Assembly: GCA_947683625.1 (NCBI GenBank)
Contig: CANTUR010000047.1
Coordinates: 4,154,001-4,218,000, forward strand
DNA from: Mallotus nudiflorus
Taxonomy: Eukaryota > Streptophyta > Magnoliopsida > Malpighiales > Euphorbiaceae
Reading direction: 5' to 3'
Length of the DNA: 64,000 bases
The number at the start of each line of letters is the position of its first letter. Position 1 is the first letter of the stretch. Positions 47,312 to 58,568 of this stretch are shown here, in pieces. The notes under the pieces are model-generated. The model was not told the DNA's origin, did not search any database, and saw only the letters and a list, made by a program, of their open reading frames with translations. The translations under genes and the position numbers were made by a program.

Positions 47312-47541
47312 AGGTCTGTTAAAAAAAGGTCAAATATGGTTGCACCGAAATATATATATATATATATATATATATAAGTGATGCAGCAACTTTTGCCTAT
47401 TCTTACATTTTCTTTTTCTTTTTCACTTAAAGTAGTTGATTTAGTCATTAATAAAAAAAGGTAAGGTCTGTTAAAAAAAAGGTCAAATAAGGTTGCACCG
47501 AACAAACTATATATATATAAAAGTGATGCAGTAACTTTTGT
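47242..47541 (+). repeat. ~150-bp tandem duplication across the element G LTR junction
   Basis: The block 'ttgcctattcttacattttc' through 'aaaggtaaggtctgttaaaa' and 'ggttgcaccgaa', then an AT run and 'agtgatgcagcaactttt', occurs at 47,242-47,391 and again at 47,392-47,541. Each copy includes flanking DNA plus the first ~70 bp of the LTR. Copies are nearly identical except in the AT runs. Confidence 0.9.
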
Positions 47542-47958
47542 TGAAAACATAAACACTGCCATGGCTATAAATAGTAATGGCATAAGCAACGACAACCACG
47601 ATAAGAAACACACAAACACAAGTGTTGATTGTAGTGTGAGTGAGAGTAAGTTAGTGAGTTGAGTGTTTTGAGAGTAATCTTATTGTAAGGAAAAATATAT
47701 AGAGAGTGGGTTATCTTCTATATTACATAGAGAATTTTCTTGTATTCTCTTTGGGTATAGAGAAAAATATTTTGTAACTCCTATTATTTTTCATAATAAA
47801 ATTCTTTTAATCTTGCATATGGTTTTTCCATGATTTGTTTGAGGTTTTTCACATTAAAAATTTATGTGTTCTATATTTTCTTCAATTTTATTATTGTAAT
47901 TATTTTAGTTATAATTTGCTCTATTTTATTCACAGTTGGATCCTCAATTTTTACAACA
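47469..47958 (+). repeat. 5' LTR of element G
   Basis: About 490 bp, TGTTAAAAAAAAGGTC...TTTTTACAACA. Matches the 3' LTR at 55,653-56,159, with a few small indels. Confidence 0.9.
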
Positions 47959-47960
47959 AG

Positions 47961-47972
47961 TGGTATCAGAGC
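47961..47972 (+). promoter_or_regulatory. tRNA-iMet primer-binding site of element G
   Basis: TGGTATCAGAGC, exact complement to the 3' end of plant initiator tRNA-Met, 2 bp after the LTR end. Confidence 0.95.
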
Positions 47973-47999
47973 GTCTAATTTGTGAATAATGAAAAAGCA

Positions 48000-48894
48000 A
48001 TGGCGGTGAAGTAAGATTTTGAAAAATTTAATGGGAGAAATTTCTCACTGTGAAAATTAAAGATGAAAGCAATATTAAGAAAAGATAATTGCCTAGCGGC
48101 TATCAACGAAAGGCCGGAAGAATTCATATATGACAACAAATGGAATGAGATAGATGAGAATATTGTTGCAAATCTTCATTTAGTATTAACATATGAGATT
48201 TATAATTAACTCACTAAACGCTACAAGACCAAGTCAATCCAAAATAAAATTTTCCTTAAAAGGAAGCTTTACACTTTTCGAATGGAAAAATCTAGTTTAG
48301 TGATGGAGTATATAAATACTCTAAATACTTTATTTTCTCAACTCACATCATTGGGATATAAAGTAAAGGCAAATAAATATGCTGAACTTCTACTTTAGAG
48401 ACTGTCTGATTCGTATGATCAACTATTCATCAACCTAATAAATAATGTTATCACATATCATCTAGTCTTTGATGAAGTTACAACTACTATCTTAGAGGAA
48501 GAAAGCAAGCACAAAAACAAGGAAGACAAGATGGTGAATTCACAACAAGAGGCTTTGGTGGCGATAAGAGGGAGATCAATGGAACTTAGCTCTAGTGGGA
48601 GGCAAAGACAAGGCAAATCAACATCAAGAAGCAAGAAGAATTTTAAGTGCTATAACTGCGGGAAAAAGGGTCACTTAAAAAAGGATTGTTGGAATTTAAA
48701 AGATTCCAAACCTTAAGGAAATGTTACAAGCACATTAAAGATGGCATCACTTTGTGCAATGAAATGGTGATGACTGGCATATACAAAAAGAAATTTTTTG
48801 TTATGTGGATCCTTGACATAGCAACTACCTGACATATGACTGATAAAAAAGATTGGCTTTCTCATTATGAACCTATCTTAAAAGGATCTATGTA
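48000..48894 (+). pseudogene. Gag and start of protease of element G
   Basis: Starts at about 48,000 with MAVK then DFEKFNGRNFSL, the usual Tork Gag start (F.G.NF..W). Capsid blocks follow: LTSLGYKVKANKYAELLL, LSDSYDQLFINLINN. The open end (48,531-48,716) carries an intact zinc knuckle, CYNCGKKGHLKKDC. After a stop, W-I-L-D-I-A-T-T-stop-H-M-T marks the protease, with the Asp kept but the D-S-G triad altered. Element F interrupts it after GSMY. Confidence 0.85.
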
Positions 48895-51104
48895 TGTAAA
48901 CACCTAATTTCAGGATGATAAAGTGTGGATGCAATAGAGGACTCTGATGATGAAAATGTTATAAATAGGTCTTCAATACTTGAAGTTTGAAACCTCAAAA
49001 GTCTGAATGCATTTCTAAAAGGGGTTTTAATTAGTTTTTTAAGGACCTAATTGTAATATTTTTCAAGACCTAATTGAAAAGTTTAAATTCTTTCAGGGGT
49101 CTTTTTATAATTAAAAGTTTAAAAAAGATCAGAATTCTTTAGTTCTAATCAAAATTACATAATTCTTATTGGAGTTCCATAATTATGATCGAAATTATAT
49201 AATTCTGATCGGAATTACACAATTCCAGTTAGAATTATGCATGTTCCGTCTGATTATTTTATTTTATTTTAGTAAATAAATTTTGGTTTCCTAAATTTTG
49301 ATTGTTCAAATAGTATTTATCTAACTTTTTAGGAAATTAAAGTCCTTTTAAAATCAAAACTCTGAGAAAGGCAAGTCACAGTAGGATACACTGTTAGCTA
49401 GGATTTTTTCCTATAAAAGCCCATTTTAAGCTCTCATAGGGAGGGGACAAAAACTTTCCTGAGGACACCTTCCTCTTTAGATGAAAAACTTATTTTGAAT
49501 GGCTTTTTCTTTTGGTTTTGAACCTTTCTTTTTTTTTTTATGTACTAGAGGTTCCTTTTTTATCCCTAGGCAGTTCAAAAATATTCTCTGTGATTTATTC
49601 GTGTTTTTAAAGCAAGAAGTAATAGACCTTTGAGAGGAAGACAACAAGTTTTTTTTTAAGATTTATTTAATAAGCAACAGTGATTGTTACTAGTCTGAGG
49701 GGCAACTCATACTACATCCATAATCATCATCTTTTTTCCTTCCTTCTTTTATTTTTATTTTATTTTATTATTTTGATTTTATTAAATTCCAATTTTATGT
49801 AATTTTTGTTGCTATTTTATTCACTGATCATTGTTTATTCTTTTGTATTGGTGATTATGGAGGGGATTTTATGATGATTTTATTAGGTGAACAAAATCCA
49901 TGAAGGTCCATAGAATGTCATGGATTGAAATTTGTAGCTAAATATAGTTCCTAGGTTTTTTTAATTGTTTATTATTGTTTTGATTTTGTTTTGTTTTTAT
50001 TTATTTTTGGGATTGTATTAATTTTTTCTTTTCTTATTATTTTCAATAGCTCATTGTAATAGCCTCAATAGTGGGAATAATGAAATCATGTGTGTGTGGT
50101 TGTGTGTTTTATTTTAATTAATTGATTAGTAAAATTAGGGTTTTAATTAGGTAATTAATTAAAATTAATGGCTATAGAAATCATTAGGTTGTTTAATTAA
50201 AATTGAATTAGATTTAAGTGGATATAATTAGGGTTGCTTGTTGACTATTTTATTTTATTTGTTTGTTTATAGTCAATTTAATTTAATTAGTTTTTTTAGA
50301 ATTGATTTAATTGATTGTTTGATCTTTTATTTGATTATTTATTTTTTTTATTGTTTTTGGGCTTGTTTGTTTATGTTTATGTATTTTGGGCTTACCCTAA
50401 GCCCACATTAGACTTTAACCTATTTAAATAAATTTAGGATTTTTTTTAATTAATAAAAATACATCTTTAGGCCTATAATTAACTAGATTTAAGGTAGAAA
50501 TAATTTAGGCCCATTTAGCTAATTTAGACATAGACCCACCTAATTTAATTAATTTAGACTTAGCCCATTTAATTTAAGCTTTTTTCATAATTTGTAGATT
50601 TAAGGTCACTTTAGAAATAAAAATATGTAGAATTAGGCCCATTAGTCTTTAGGCTCACTTGTAAATTAAAATATGTAGATTGAGCCTATTTAATTAAAAT
50701 CAATGTAAATTAGACTAACTTATGGATTGTGATTTAAATGAGTGCATTGTTTATGTGTATTTTTCATGACTAGTTTGCCTGGAGTTGATTATTTTAATAA
50801 GGGTTTATATGAAATTGCATGTAAATAGAGGGTAAGATAGTAATTCATAAAGTAATTCTAAATGAACGCAAGATTGAAAGAAGTTGGCATTCCGTATCCA
50901 AAATTTCCTAGTTATGGTGCTAGCTTTCTTTTAGAGAATCGAGGATCGCCACTTTTGATTTGTCCCAATTATTACCCTGGGTGGCAACTCCTCATCTCCA
51001 TGTCATGTCTTTATGAAGTGGTTAGTGTGTTCTCTAGAGCCCTAAGCTCAAACAGTGTCACGGTTGCTAAAATCCTGGGCGCACACTAAACCCCATCGTC
51101 TACA
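48895..51104 (+). mobile_element. Element F: solo LTR of the element D family inside element G
   Basis: 2,210 bp, TGTAAACACCTAATTTCAGG...CCCCATCGTCTACA, matching D's 5' LTR end to end in order, including 'tgtaatagcctcaatagtgggaataatgaaat'-type and 'gtgttctctagagccctaagctc'-type blocks. Flanks atgta and gtgtt only partly agree. No internal region, consistent with LTR-LTR recombination. The 75-codon frame at 50,862-51,089 is LTR sequence. Confidence 0.9.
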
Positions 51105-51602
51105 GTGTTCACCATTGATGATCATCCTTTGAAGATCGTCAATATTGGAACCATCAAATTAAGGATGTATGATGGCACAATTTTCATTATTCAAAATTTA
51201 CAGCATATGAAGGGCTTAAATAAAAATCTACTGTCTATAGGAGTGGTAGATGATCTTAAGTGTAGTGTTGAAATCAAAAAAGGGATTATAAAAGTAATTC
51301 AAGGTGCGCTCTTACTAGTGAAGGCCTAAAAGATAGCTGAAAATTTGTATGTGCCATAGGGAGAGACTTTGCATGAGACAGAAGCATGTGTTGGTTAAGA
51401 TGGTTCAAGTTAAAAGTCTACCATGGTATGGCACTATAAACTTGGAAATATGTTAGAACAAAGAATGAAAATTCTAGCCGAGCAAAAGCTACTTCATGTT
51501 ACAAAGGCATCCTTACCTTTTTATGAGCATTATGTTACAAGCAAGTAACACCGTGTGAAGTTCAACACATTTAATTCTAGAAGGAAAATTATTCAAGAAT
51601 TT
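51105..51602 (+). pseudogene. Protease end and GAG-pre-integrase of element G
   Basis: After F the coding remnant resumes: KIVNIGTIKLRMYDGTIFII, LQHMKGLNKNLLSIGVVDD (usual V.YVP.L..NLLS...L.D), then HYKLGNMLEQRMKIL and KLLHVTKASLPF, the pre-integrase zinc region. It ends where C3 enters, after RKIIQEF. Confidence 0.85.
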
Positions 51603-52565
51603 TGTAATGACCTAATATTTTAAATAATATAAAATTATTTTAGGATATGCAATGTTAATAAAGTTTTAAATTTTATTTATATATTATCATTATATTTATT
51701 TTCCAATTGCGCTGAGACAGAGGCCTATCGGACCAGGCCTGTCGAGTTTGTCTCGCGGAGTGCAAACCTGTGAGTTATTATTTTATATACATTGCATGTA
51801 GATACATGATTATGATTTTTCATGTTTTCATATAAGTTTAAACATGAATTATTTCATTAAATGAATAAGTATATTTTTTGTATACTTTTAGTATGTTTTT
51901 GGTATATTTGATATATATGTGACATCTTACTTAGTTTGTTTTTAGTATAGAATTTGTATATATGTGACATATATATGTTAGCATGTTTTAGTATATATTC
52001 AATATATTTGACAAATACTCAGCATATACATTTAGCATATTTTGGGTATATGTTTAGTATATAAGTGGTATATCCTTTTTAAATGATTGCCATTATATTT
52101 AAATTGTGTAATTTAGTATTTTCCATTAAATTATGATTTATTTGAAGGATATCAATAGAACGTTCTACCTAGTGGGCCACACTAAAATTATTTACGTATT
52201 GATTCATTGGACTTTAGAGTTGATATTATGAGAGTTACTTAAGGTGACATTTGATTTATTGAATATTGAGATTTGATATGATTGAGTAGTGTGATTATAG
52301 GAACTCAATCGACCTAGTGTCTCGGGACCAATCACACTAATAGTGAGACTGCGAGAGCTTGATTGACTTAGTGTCTCAAGGCTAGTCTGCTATTAAAAAA
52401 AAGGAATAAGAGAATTTCTTTGGAATTAAGTAAGCTTGCATGGCCAGTGAGATATTTGTTTGAGGTTGTGAATACTTTTAGGGTTCTATTTGATCCTTCA
52501 CTTAAATAAATGTTTTCCGTATTTATTATATATAAAAGTGAATTTTAGCATTTGTGTGAAGTACC

Positions 52566-52655
<90 letters not shown>

Positions 52656-53110
52656 GATTGATTGCATATGACATTAGGAGGTGCATGTGTATATATTATA
52701 ATAATTCACTCAGTGGGTCTGACCCCCTCTCAACCATTTTTCTTTCAGGAGAGTTTTCTTCATTAGACTATACTAGTAGTACTTTACGTCGGTCTTCTTC
52801 AACCCCATCTAGATTATGTAATTTATTTATCTGAATTCTTCTTGTATTCTAGAAAACTGTAGTAGTAGTGTTGTTGTATCAATAGTGTGTTATTTTAATG
52901 TTGGGATTTGTATTAAAATATTGTATGAATATTTTATTTATGAAATGATATTTAAGTATTTATTTTATATCGATTTAAGTTTTAATTCTATCGTATTTTT
53001 ATATTATTTATTGCATTGTGTCTTTATTTTTAAGGCTTGCTACGGGTTCCATATTCGAAAGAATTTTTGTTCCCTAGCGCCGATCAAGACTCCCAGTTTG
53101 TATTGTAATA
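51603..53110 (+). mobile_element. Element C3: shortened relative of C1/C2 inside element G integrase
   Basis: Starts TGTAATGACCTAATATTTTA and shares with C1 the 'ggatatgcaatgttaataa' block, then the 'gaacgttctacctagtgggcc' block (52,158), 'gtgtctcgggacc/gtgtctcaaggct' blocks (52,316-52,385), 'ctcagtgggtctgacccc' (52,708) and an end block 'ttccctagcgccgatcaag' (53,080). It lacks the pyrimidine-rich leader and the middle third. Flanks aattt (51,598) and aatta (53,111) fit a decayed target duplication. Confidence 0.75.
52569..52652. repeat. (AT)n microsatellite in C3
   Basis: Over 80 bp of uninterrupted AT. The minus-strand frame through it is an Ile-Tyr repeat artefact. Confidence 0.95.
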
Positions 53111-53900
53111 AATTAGTTCACTATAAAGTGTGATAAGCACCAGTACAGTAGTACCATCCTTAGAGGGAGCCAAGTACTTCGTGTCCTTTATTAATAACTA
53201 CTCTATGAGGTGTTGGGTGTACCCTATTAAGAGGAAAGCTGATGTGTTTGAATTCTTCAAAGTATTCAAAGCATGGGTGGAGCTTGATTCTAGAAATAAG
53301 ATCAAGTGTTTGAGGACAGATAATAGAGGAGAATATATTAGTGAAGAATTTGATAAATTCTATAAGCAGGAAGGCATCAAAAGGCAGTTCACTACAATAT
53401 ACACTCCTCAACAAAATGGAGTGGTAGAGTGGATGACAAAAACCCTATTGGAAAGAATAAAGGCAATGTTAGGAGTTGCTTGGCTAGCAAAGTCATTTTT
53501 TGTAGAAGCAGTCAACACCACTTGTTATATAATAAATAGGTCACCATCAACTATAATTGAGTTGAAGACACTTATAGAGATGTGGATTGATAAGCCTGTT
53601 GATTATTTAAGCCTCCATATATATAGAAGCCCTGCATACGTGATGTACAATGCCTAAAAACTACAAAGCTAAATCCAAAATCCTTAAAATTACATATTTT
53701 TATGATATGCAGAAGGAGTTAAGGGGTATCGCTTATATGATCCCACTACCTATAAAGTCATCATTAGTAGAGATATGATGTTTACAAAAGATAAGTTGTA
53801 AGAAAAATGTGATAATAGCACATTAAAAGATAATTCAGAGACTACAATGATATAGGTGGAACAAAAGGATTCTTCTGAAGCAGCACTAGTAAATAAAGAA
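53111..53900 (+). pseudogene. Integrase of element G, 5'-cut by C3
   Basis: The open piece 53,130-53,657 (175 codons) carries EGAKYFVSFINNYSMRCWVY, CLRTDNRGEYISEEF (second catalytic Asp), FTTIYTPQQNGVVEWMTKTL (catalytic Glu) and FFVEAVNTTCYIINRSPS. The first catalytic Asp (usually H.D..G) lies at the C3 junction and is lost. The core tail continues with stops to about 53,900. Confidence 0.9.
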
Positions 53901-54044
53901 CAAGAACTAGTTGAGTCTTAAAAAAATTAAAATTCAATAGTTAACTCGTGGCAGAAAAGCACCAGCTTAGCATTCTAATTATATTATGGAGAGTAGTGTT
54001 GCATACTATTTTCCAATTGAGGATGGAGAGCCATCAACTCTTTA

Positions 54045-55560
54045 AGAAACAATGGAGAGTCCAGAAGCATCTCAATGGATGGCAGTAATACAAGAAGAAA
54101 TTGAAGCTCTATATAATAATCAGACTTGGAAACTTGCACAGTTACCACAAGGAAGAAAGCCAATTGGTAATAAATGGGTCTAGAAGATCGAGAATAACAA
54201 TGATGATCAAGTGGAGCAATATCATGCAAGATTGGTGGTACAAGGGTATGCTCAAAATGAAGACACTAACTTTAATGAAATCTTTTCTCCTATGGTCTAA
54301 CTTATAATAATTCGAGTGGTCCTAGCGATGTGTGTTATATTTGATTTACATCTAGAGCAATTAAATGTGAAAATTGCTTTTCTTTATTAATTTTAATGAA
54401 AGCTTTGCTTTAACCAAAAGGTTTTGAAGAATAAGGAAAAGAGAAGTTAGTTTTCAGGTTGAAAAATCTATATGGCTTAAAACAGGTATCGAGGTGTTAG
54501 TATAAGAGATTTAATTCCTTTATCATGAGCTTTGGATACAACAGACTTAATACAGATCCTTGTTCATATTTTAAGAGGGCTAGTGAAAATGACTTTTTCA
54601 TTTTGCTATTGTATGTTGATGACATGTTAGTAGTAAGCCCCAACAAAGATCATATTGAAGAATTAAAGGCACAGTTAGCTAGGCAATTTGAAATAAAGGA
54701 CTTGAGACTGGCAAACATGATTTTGGGGATGCAAATTCATCAAGACAAAAATAATAAGAAGATTTTGCTACTCCAGAAAAACTGCTTAAAGAAAGTCTTG
54801 TGGCATTTCAACATGCAAGTTTGTAAGACAATTTCAACCCCACTTCATACTAATTTCAAGTTGTCCTCTAATATAAGTCCTAGAAGTGAAACAGAGAGGA
54901 TGGAAATGTCTCAAGTACCACATGCATCAGTAATGGGAAGTTTGATGTTCACTATGATATGTATAAGACCAGACATTGCACATGTAGTAGGAGTGGTTAG
55001 TTGGTACATAGCAAATCCTAGTAAAATGCATTAGAATGTTGTGAAGAGGATCCTAAGATATATCAAAGGTACTTATGATGTTGCATTATATTATGGAGGA
55101 TTAGACTTTATTGTCAGAGGATATGTCGATTCAAATTATGCAAGTGATTTGGATAAAAGCAAATCCACAACAAGTTATGTGATTATACTTATTGGTAGTA
55201 TTGTAAGTTAGGTATCAAAGCTGCAATCAATTGTGGCTATGTCAATAATGGAAGCAGAATATGTGGTAGCTACACAAGCCAATAAAGAAGTAGTTTGGTT
55301 GAAAATGGCAATAGAAGAACTCATCCACAAATAAGAGAAAGTTTCTTTGTTTAGTAACAGCCAAAGTGCCTTGCATCTCATAAGAAATCCAGTTTTTATT
55401 CAAAATCAAAACACATTCGAGTTCAATATCACTTCGTTCAAGAGAAAATGAAAGAAGGAACTATCGATTTGTAGAAAATTCATACTAAAGACAATCTAGT
55501 AGATTTCTTAACAAAACCTATCAACAGTGATAAATTTGTTTGGTGTCGATCCTCGTGCAG
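54045..55560 (+). pseudogene. Reverse transcriptase-RNase H of element G, decayed
   Basis: RT begins ESPEASQWMAVIQEEIEALY, then NQTWKLAQLPQGRKPIGNKW, followed by stops. The open piece 54,525-55,034 (169 codons) has DPCSYFKRASENDFFILLLY followed by the intact catalytic YVDDM box, then VVSPNKDHIEELKAQLARQF, FEIKDLRLANMILGMQI and SVMGSLMFTMICIRPDIAHV. RNase H follows (GYVDSNYASDLDKSKSTTSY, MEAEYVVATQANKEVVWLK) with stops. The end, KPINSDKF-like, lies just before the polypurine tract. Confidence 0.9.
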
Positions 55561-55640
55561 CCTAATGAAAACTTAAGTAACATGAAAAAGCAAGATAGAA
55601 AGAATAGTGTGAAGATATGATTGATCCTCAATTAAATCTT

Positions 55641-55652
55641 CAAGTGGGAGAT
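55641..55652 (+). other. Polypurine tract of element G
   Basis: 'aagtgggagat' directly precedes the 3' LTR start at 55,653, as expected for the plus-strand primer of copia elements. Confidence 0.8.
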
Positions 55653-56159
55653 TGTTAAAAAAAGGTAAAATATGGTTGCACCGAATTCAATTCAGCCAAC
55701 AACAAAATAAAAAAATATAAAGTCAAAAGTTATTACACAAAGCAGCAACTTTTGTTGAAAACACGAACACTGCCATAGCGGCATGGGCAGCGACAATCAC
55801 AGCAAGAAGCACACAAGCACAAATGTTGAGTGCAATGTGAGTGAGAGTAAGAGAGTGAAATGGTGAGTTGAGTGTTTTGAGAGTAATCTCCTTGTAAGGA
55901 AAAATATATAGAGAATGAGTTATTTCCTATATTATAGACAATTTTTTATTGTATTCATTTTGGGTATAGAAAGAAATATTTTGTAACTCTTATTATGTTT
56001 CATAATGAAATTCTTCTAGTTTTACTCGTGGTTTTTCCTTGATTTGTTTGAGATTTTTCATGTTCAAAATCTGTGTATTCTATTCAATTTTATTATTTCA
56101 ATTATTTTAGCTGCAATTTGCTCTATTTTATTCACAGTTAGATCTCAATTTTTACAATA
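55653..56159 (+). repeat. 3' LTR of element G
   Basis: TGTTAAAAAAAGGTAAAATA...CAATTTTTACAATA; its last bases are mutated from ACAACA. Matches 47,469-47,958. Confidence 0.9.
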
Positions 56160-56164
56160 AGATC

Positions 56165-57480
56165 TGTTCTCACCAAATGTAGAGAGCAAGAAACTTTCAC
56201 TTTATGTCATGGTTGAGGTTTAAAAGCTTGCTCTAAGGTAGGATAATATAGCTTGCTTTGGAGCAGGATGATGTGAATGAGATTTTGGTTTTTAATTTTA
56301 AGTTATATTATTTATGTTCCTAGCAATTGCAAGCAGTACTGTCTATATCTGCTCTTGAATCACAATGGTAAACAATGTCAAAATGACAAAGGATTTTTTA
56401 ACTGGCCAAAAAAAAAAATCAATCAAAGCTGAAATGGCATGCTGATGCTAGCTGAATTTGAGAAGATATTTTTTGGCATTTTTTATCTAGACTGTTGGCA
56501 TGCAGCATTAGATCGAGCTGGTGACCGATTCTTTAGCTGAGATTGTTGCGACTAAGAGCAAGTGCAGACATTTGTGTTCTCACATATGGAACTAAAGTGG
56601 TCTATTGCATTGCATAAATACGGTTTAATTGGAATCATTATTTTAGTTAAACAACGTTATGGAGAGCATTCTCCTTGGTAAAATTAGGAAATTTTACTTT
56701 TATAAACTAATAATAGTAAAAGTTCAAATTATAGACTTCAAAATTTTTTTTTTAAAAAATGACTAATAAACAATTCTCTTATTAATAAACAAAAAACATT
56801 TTTCATTTTTCTTTGGCTTATTACAGTATCTGAAGAGAAAGAGATGAGAACACTCGATATTGAAACCTCCTATAATGCTCGGAAGGACTTTAATTATTTG
56901 GTCTAAACAACACGCCAAAATTTCTTTTTACTTGAGAGTGCCTGCACGTATGCTTTATATATGTAATAACTATACATGTCTCAAATATTTAATATTGATA
57001 CCTACTATTTTTTATTTAAAAATTAAAATATATGTACTGATAATGCAAAAAATTTTATCAAGTTGTTGCTTGGATTGAATTTATAAGCACGGCACGTTTT
57101 CCACCCTTGCTCAAGAAAGAAAATGGAAATTTTATGTAATTTTATACTTAGTAAAATATTTTAGATTTATTAAAAAATTAACAATCCAATAAAATAGATA
57201 AAAAATTTACTATTCTTTTAGAAGATCTATGGTAAAATAATAGTTATTTATAAATTTATACGCATTGTTTACTGTTCTTGTAGAAGACCTATAGTAAAAT
57301 AATAGTTATTTATAAATTTATACGCATTGTTTATTGTGAAAAAATTAGCAAATTTGTTCTTGATTAGAGAGATGGTCTCCTTTTATGGTTATGGACAAAT
57401 TCTCATAAGCAAAACCCCGCCAAAAAGATTGATGTATAGTGGTTTAATATATATGTAGCTATTAGAATTTGTAATATTGA
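56165..57480. other. AT-rich intergenic region
   Basis: No gene recognised. A 60-bp direct repeat lies at 57,208-57,330 ('agaagatctatggtaaaata' and 'agaagacctatagtaaaata', each followed by 'atagttatttataaatttat'). Confidence 0.6.
57208..57330. repeat. Tandem duplication, ~60 bp x 2
   Basis: Both copies end 'aaatttatacgcattgttta' and differ at only a few positions, so the duplication is fairly recent. Confidence 0.9.
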
Positions 57481-58003
57481 TGTAAGCCTCGCGTCCCTGT
57501 GTCGAGCATCTAAGACGCTCATATAGTCCAATGACTGAAGCTGACACTCTTAGGTCGTTTCCGTAGTACTAAGGATCTGAGCATGTAAGCCTCGTGCCCC
57601 TGTACCGAGCATCTAAGACGCTCACATAGTCCAGTGAATGAAGCTGGCACCCTCAGGTCGCTTCCGTAGTACTGAGGATCCGAGCATGTAAGCCTCGCGC
57701 CCCTATGCCGAGCATCTAAGTTTCGCTCATATAAAGTTCAGTGACTGAAGCTGACACCCTCAGGTCGCTTCCGTAGTACTGAGGATCCGAGCATGTAAGC
57801 CTCGCGCCCCTGTGCCGAGCATCTAAGTCTCGCTCACATAAAGTCCAGTGACTAAAGCTGACACCCTCAGGTCGCTTCTGTAGTACTGAGGATCCGAACA
57901 TATAAACCTCGCGCCCTTGTGCCGAGCATCTAAGATGCTCACATAGTCCAGTGACTGAAGCTGGCACCCTCAGGTCGCTTCCGTAGTACTGAGGATCCAA
58001 GTA
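57481..58003. repeat. Five tandem repeats of 103-107 bp in the B-family solo LTR
   Basis: Units start at 57,481, 57,584, 57,687, 57,794 and 57,901, each opening 'tgtaagcctcgcgcccctgt' (last one 'tataaacctcgcgccc'). Each contains 'gccgagcatctaag', 'agtgactgaagctggcaccc', 'tcaggtcgcttccgtagta' and 'ctgaggatccgagca'. Two lengths alternate because 'tctaagacgctcacatag' is replaced by 'tctaagtctcgctcacata' in two units. Much higher GC and CpG than the surroundings. Confidence 0.95.
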
Positions 58004-58568
58004 TGTACCCTAGTTCTACAGATTACGATTCGATGACAAATCAACCGAAGATACTCGGCACCAAGCTCTGCTTATTGCGACGAAGGCTGGCCACCTCAGC
58101 TCACTTGCATCTTATCACCCGTATAGAGGCACCACTGCATCTTACTCGAACTCAACGGACATAAATATCCGCATACTCCGGAGGGGGGACTCTTGATACC
58201 ATCTAGAATGTTCCCACCTAATTAGGAGTCATCCACCCCCTTAAATAGGAACACATGGACAAAGGAGAAGACAGATTTGTCCAAGTAACTACCTCAAAGA
58301 GGAATCCTAGCTGAAGTAGGAACACTCTCCCACAAGAATTCCTATTCCTCCCAGGTTTGAGTATCACTATATATAACACCATATACCCCTCATTAGAGGA
58401 GGATCTCATCTTATTCATACATACTCAAGTTATCTTTCATCCATCCATTTTCTATTCTCTAACTTAGACATCGGAGTGTTTGTGGGGATTCCCCCCACCT
58501 CTCACCTTGCCCTCTGTTCAATGCTTTGTAGGACGTTCAGCCCAGAAATCTCGGAAACCAGTTATCAT
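57481..58568 (+). mobile_element. Solo LTR of the element B family, plus orientation
   Basis: The right end is homologous to the reverse complement of B's LTR end: plus-strand ...'aatctcggaaaccagttatca' against 'tgataacttgtttccagaac' at 18,714. The 'gtgtttgtggggattccccc' block near 58,480 corresponds to 'ggggattctc' in B. A TATA-like 'ctatatataacacc' at about 58,370 fits an LTR promoter. The left side is a GC-richer tandem array. No pol or gag flanks it, hence solo LTR. No clean target duplication was found, so the left boundary is approximate. Confidence 0.75.

Larger units (their letters stand above)
47469..56159 (+). mobile_element. Element G: Ty1/copia (Tork-type) retrotransposon, decayed, interrupted by F and C3
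   Basis: 5' LTR 47,469-47,958, tRNA-iMet primer site 47,961-47,972, gag-protease, integrase, RT-RNase H in copia order, then 3' LTR 55,653-56,159. Flanking 5-mers aggtc (47,464-47,468) and agatc (56,160-56,164) fit a mutated target duplication. Removing F (2.21 kb) and C3 (1.51 kb) leaves about 4.97 kb, a normal copia length. Many stops. The Tork assignment is inferred from the Gag and RT motifs. Confidence 0.9.

Noticed and set aside
52498..52686. 62-codon minus-strand frame
   Set aside because: Ile-Tyr repeat from the AT microsatellite in C3.
57716..58000. 94-codon minus-strand frame with internal repeats
   Set aside because: It reads the LTR subrepeats in reverse. The apparent protein repeat is the DNA repeat.
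57481..58003. Regular repeats resembling a CRISPR array
   Set aside because: Units are contiguous with no unique spacers, are over 100 bp long, and lie in a plant LTR.
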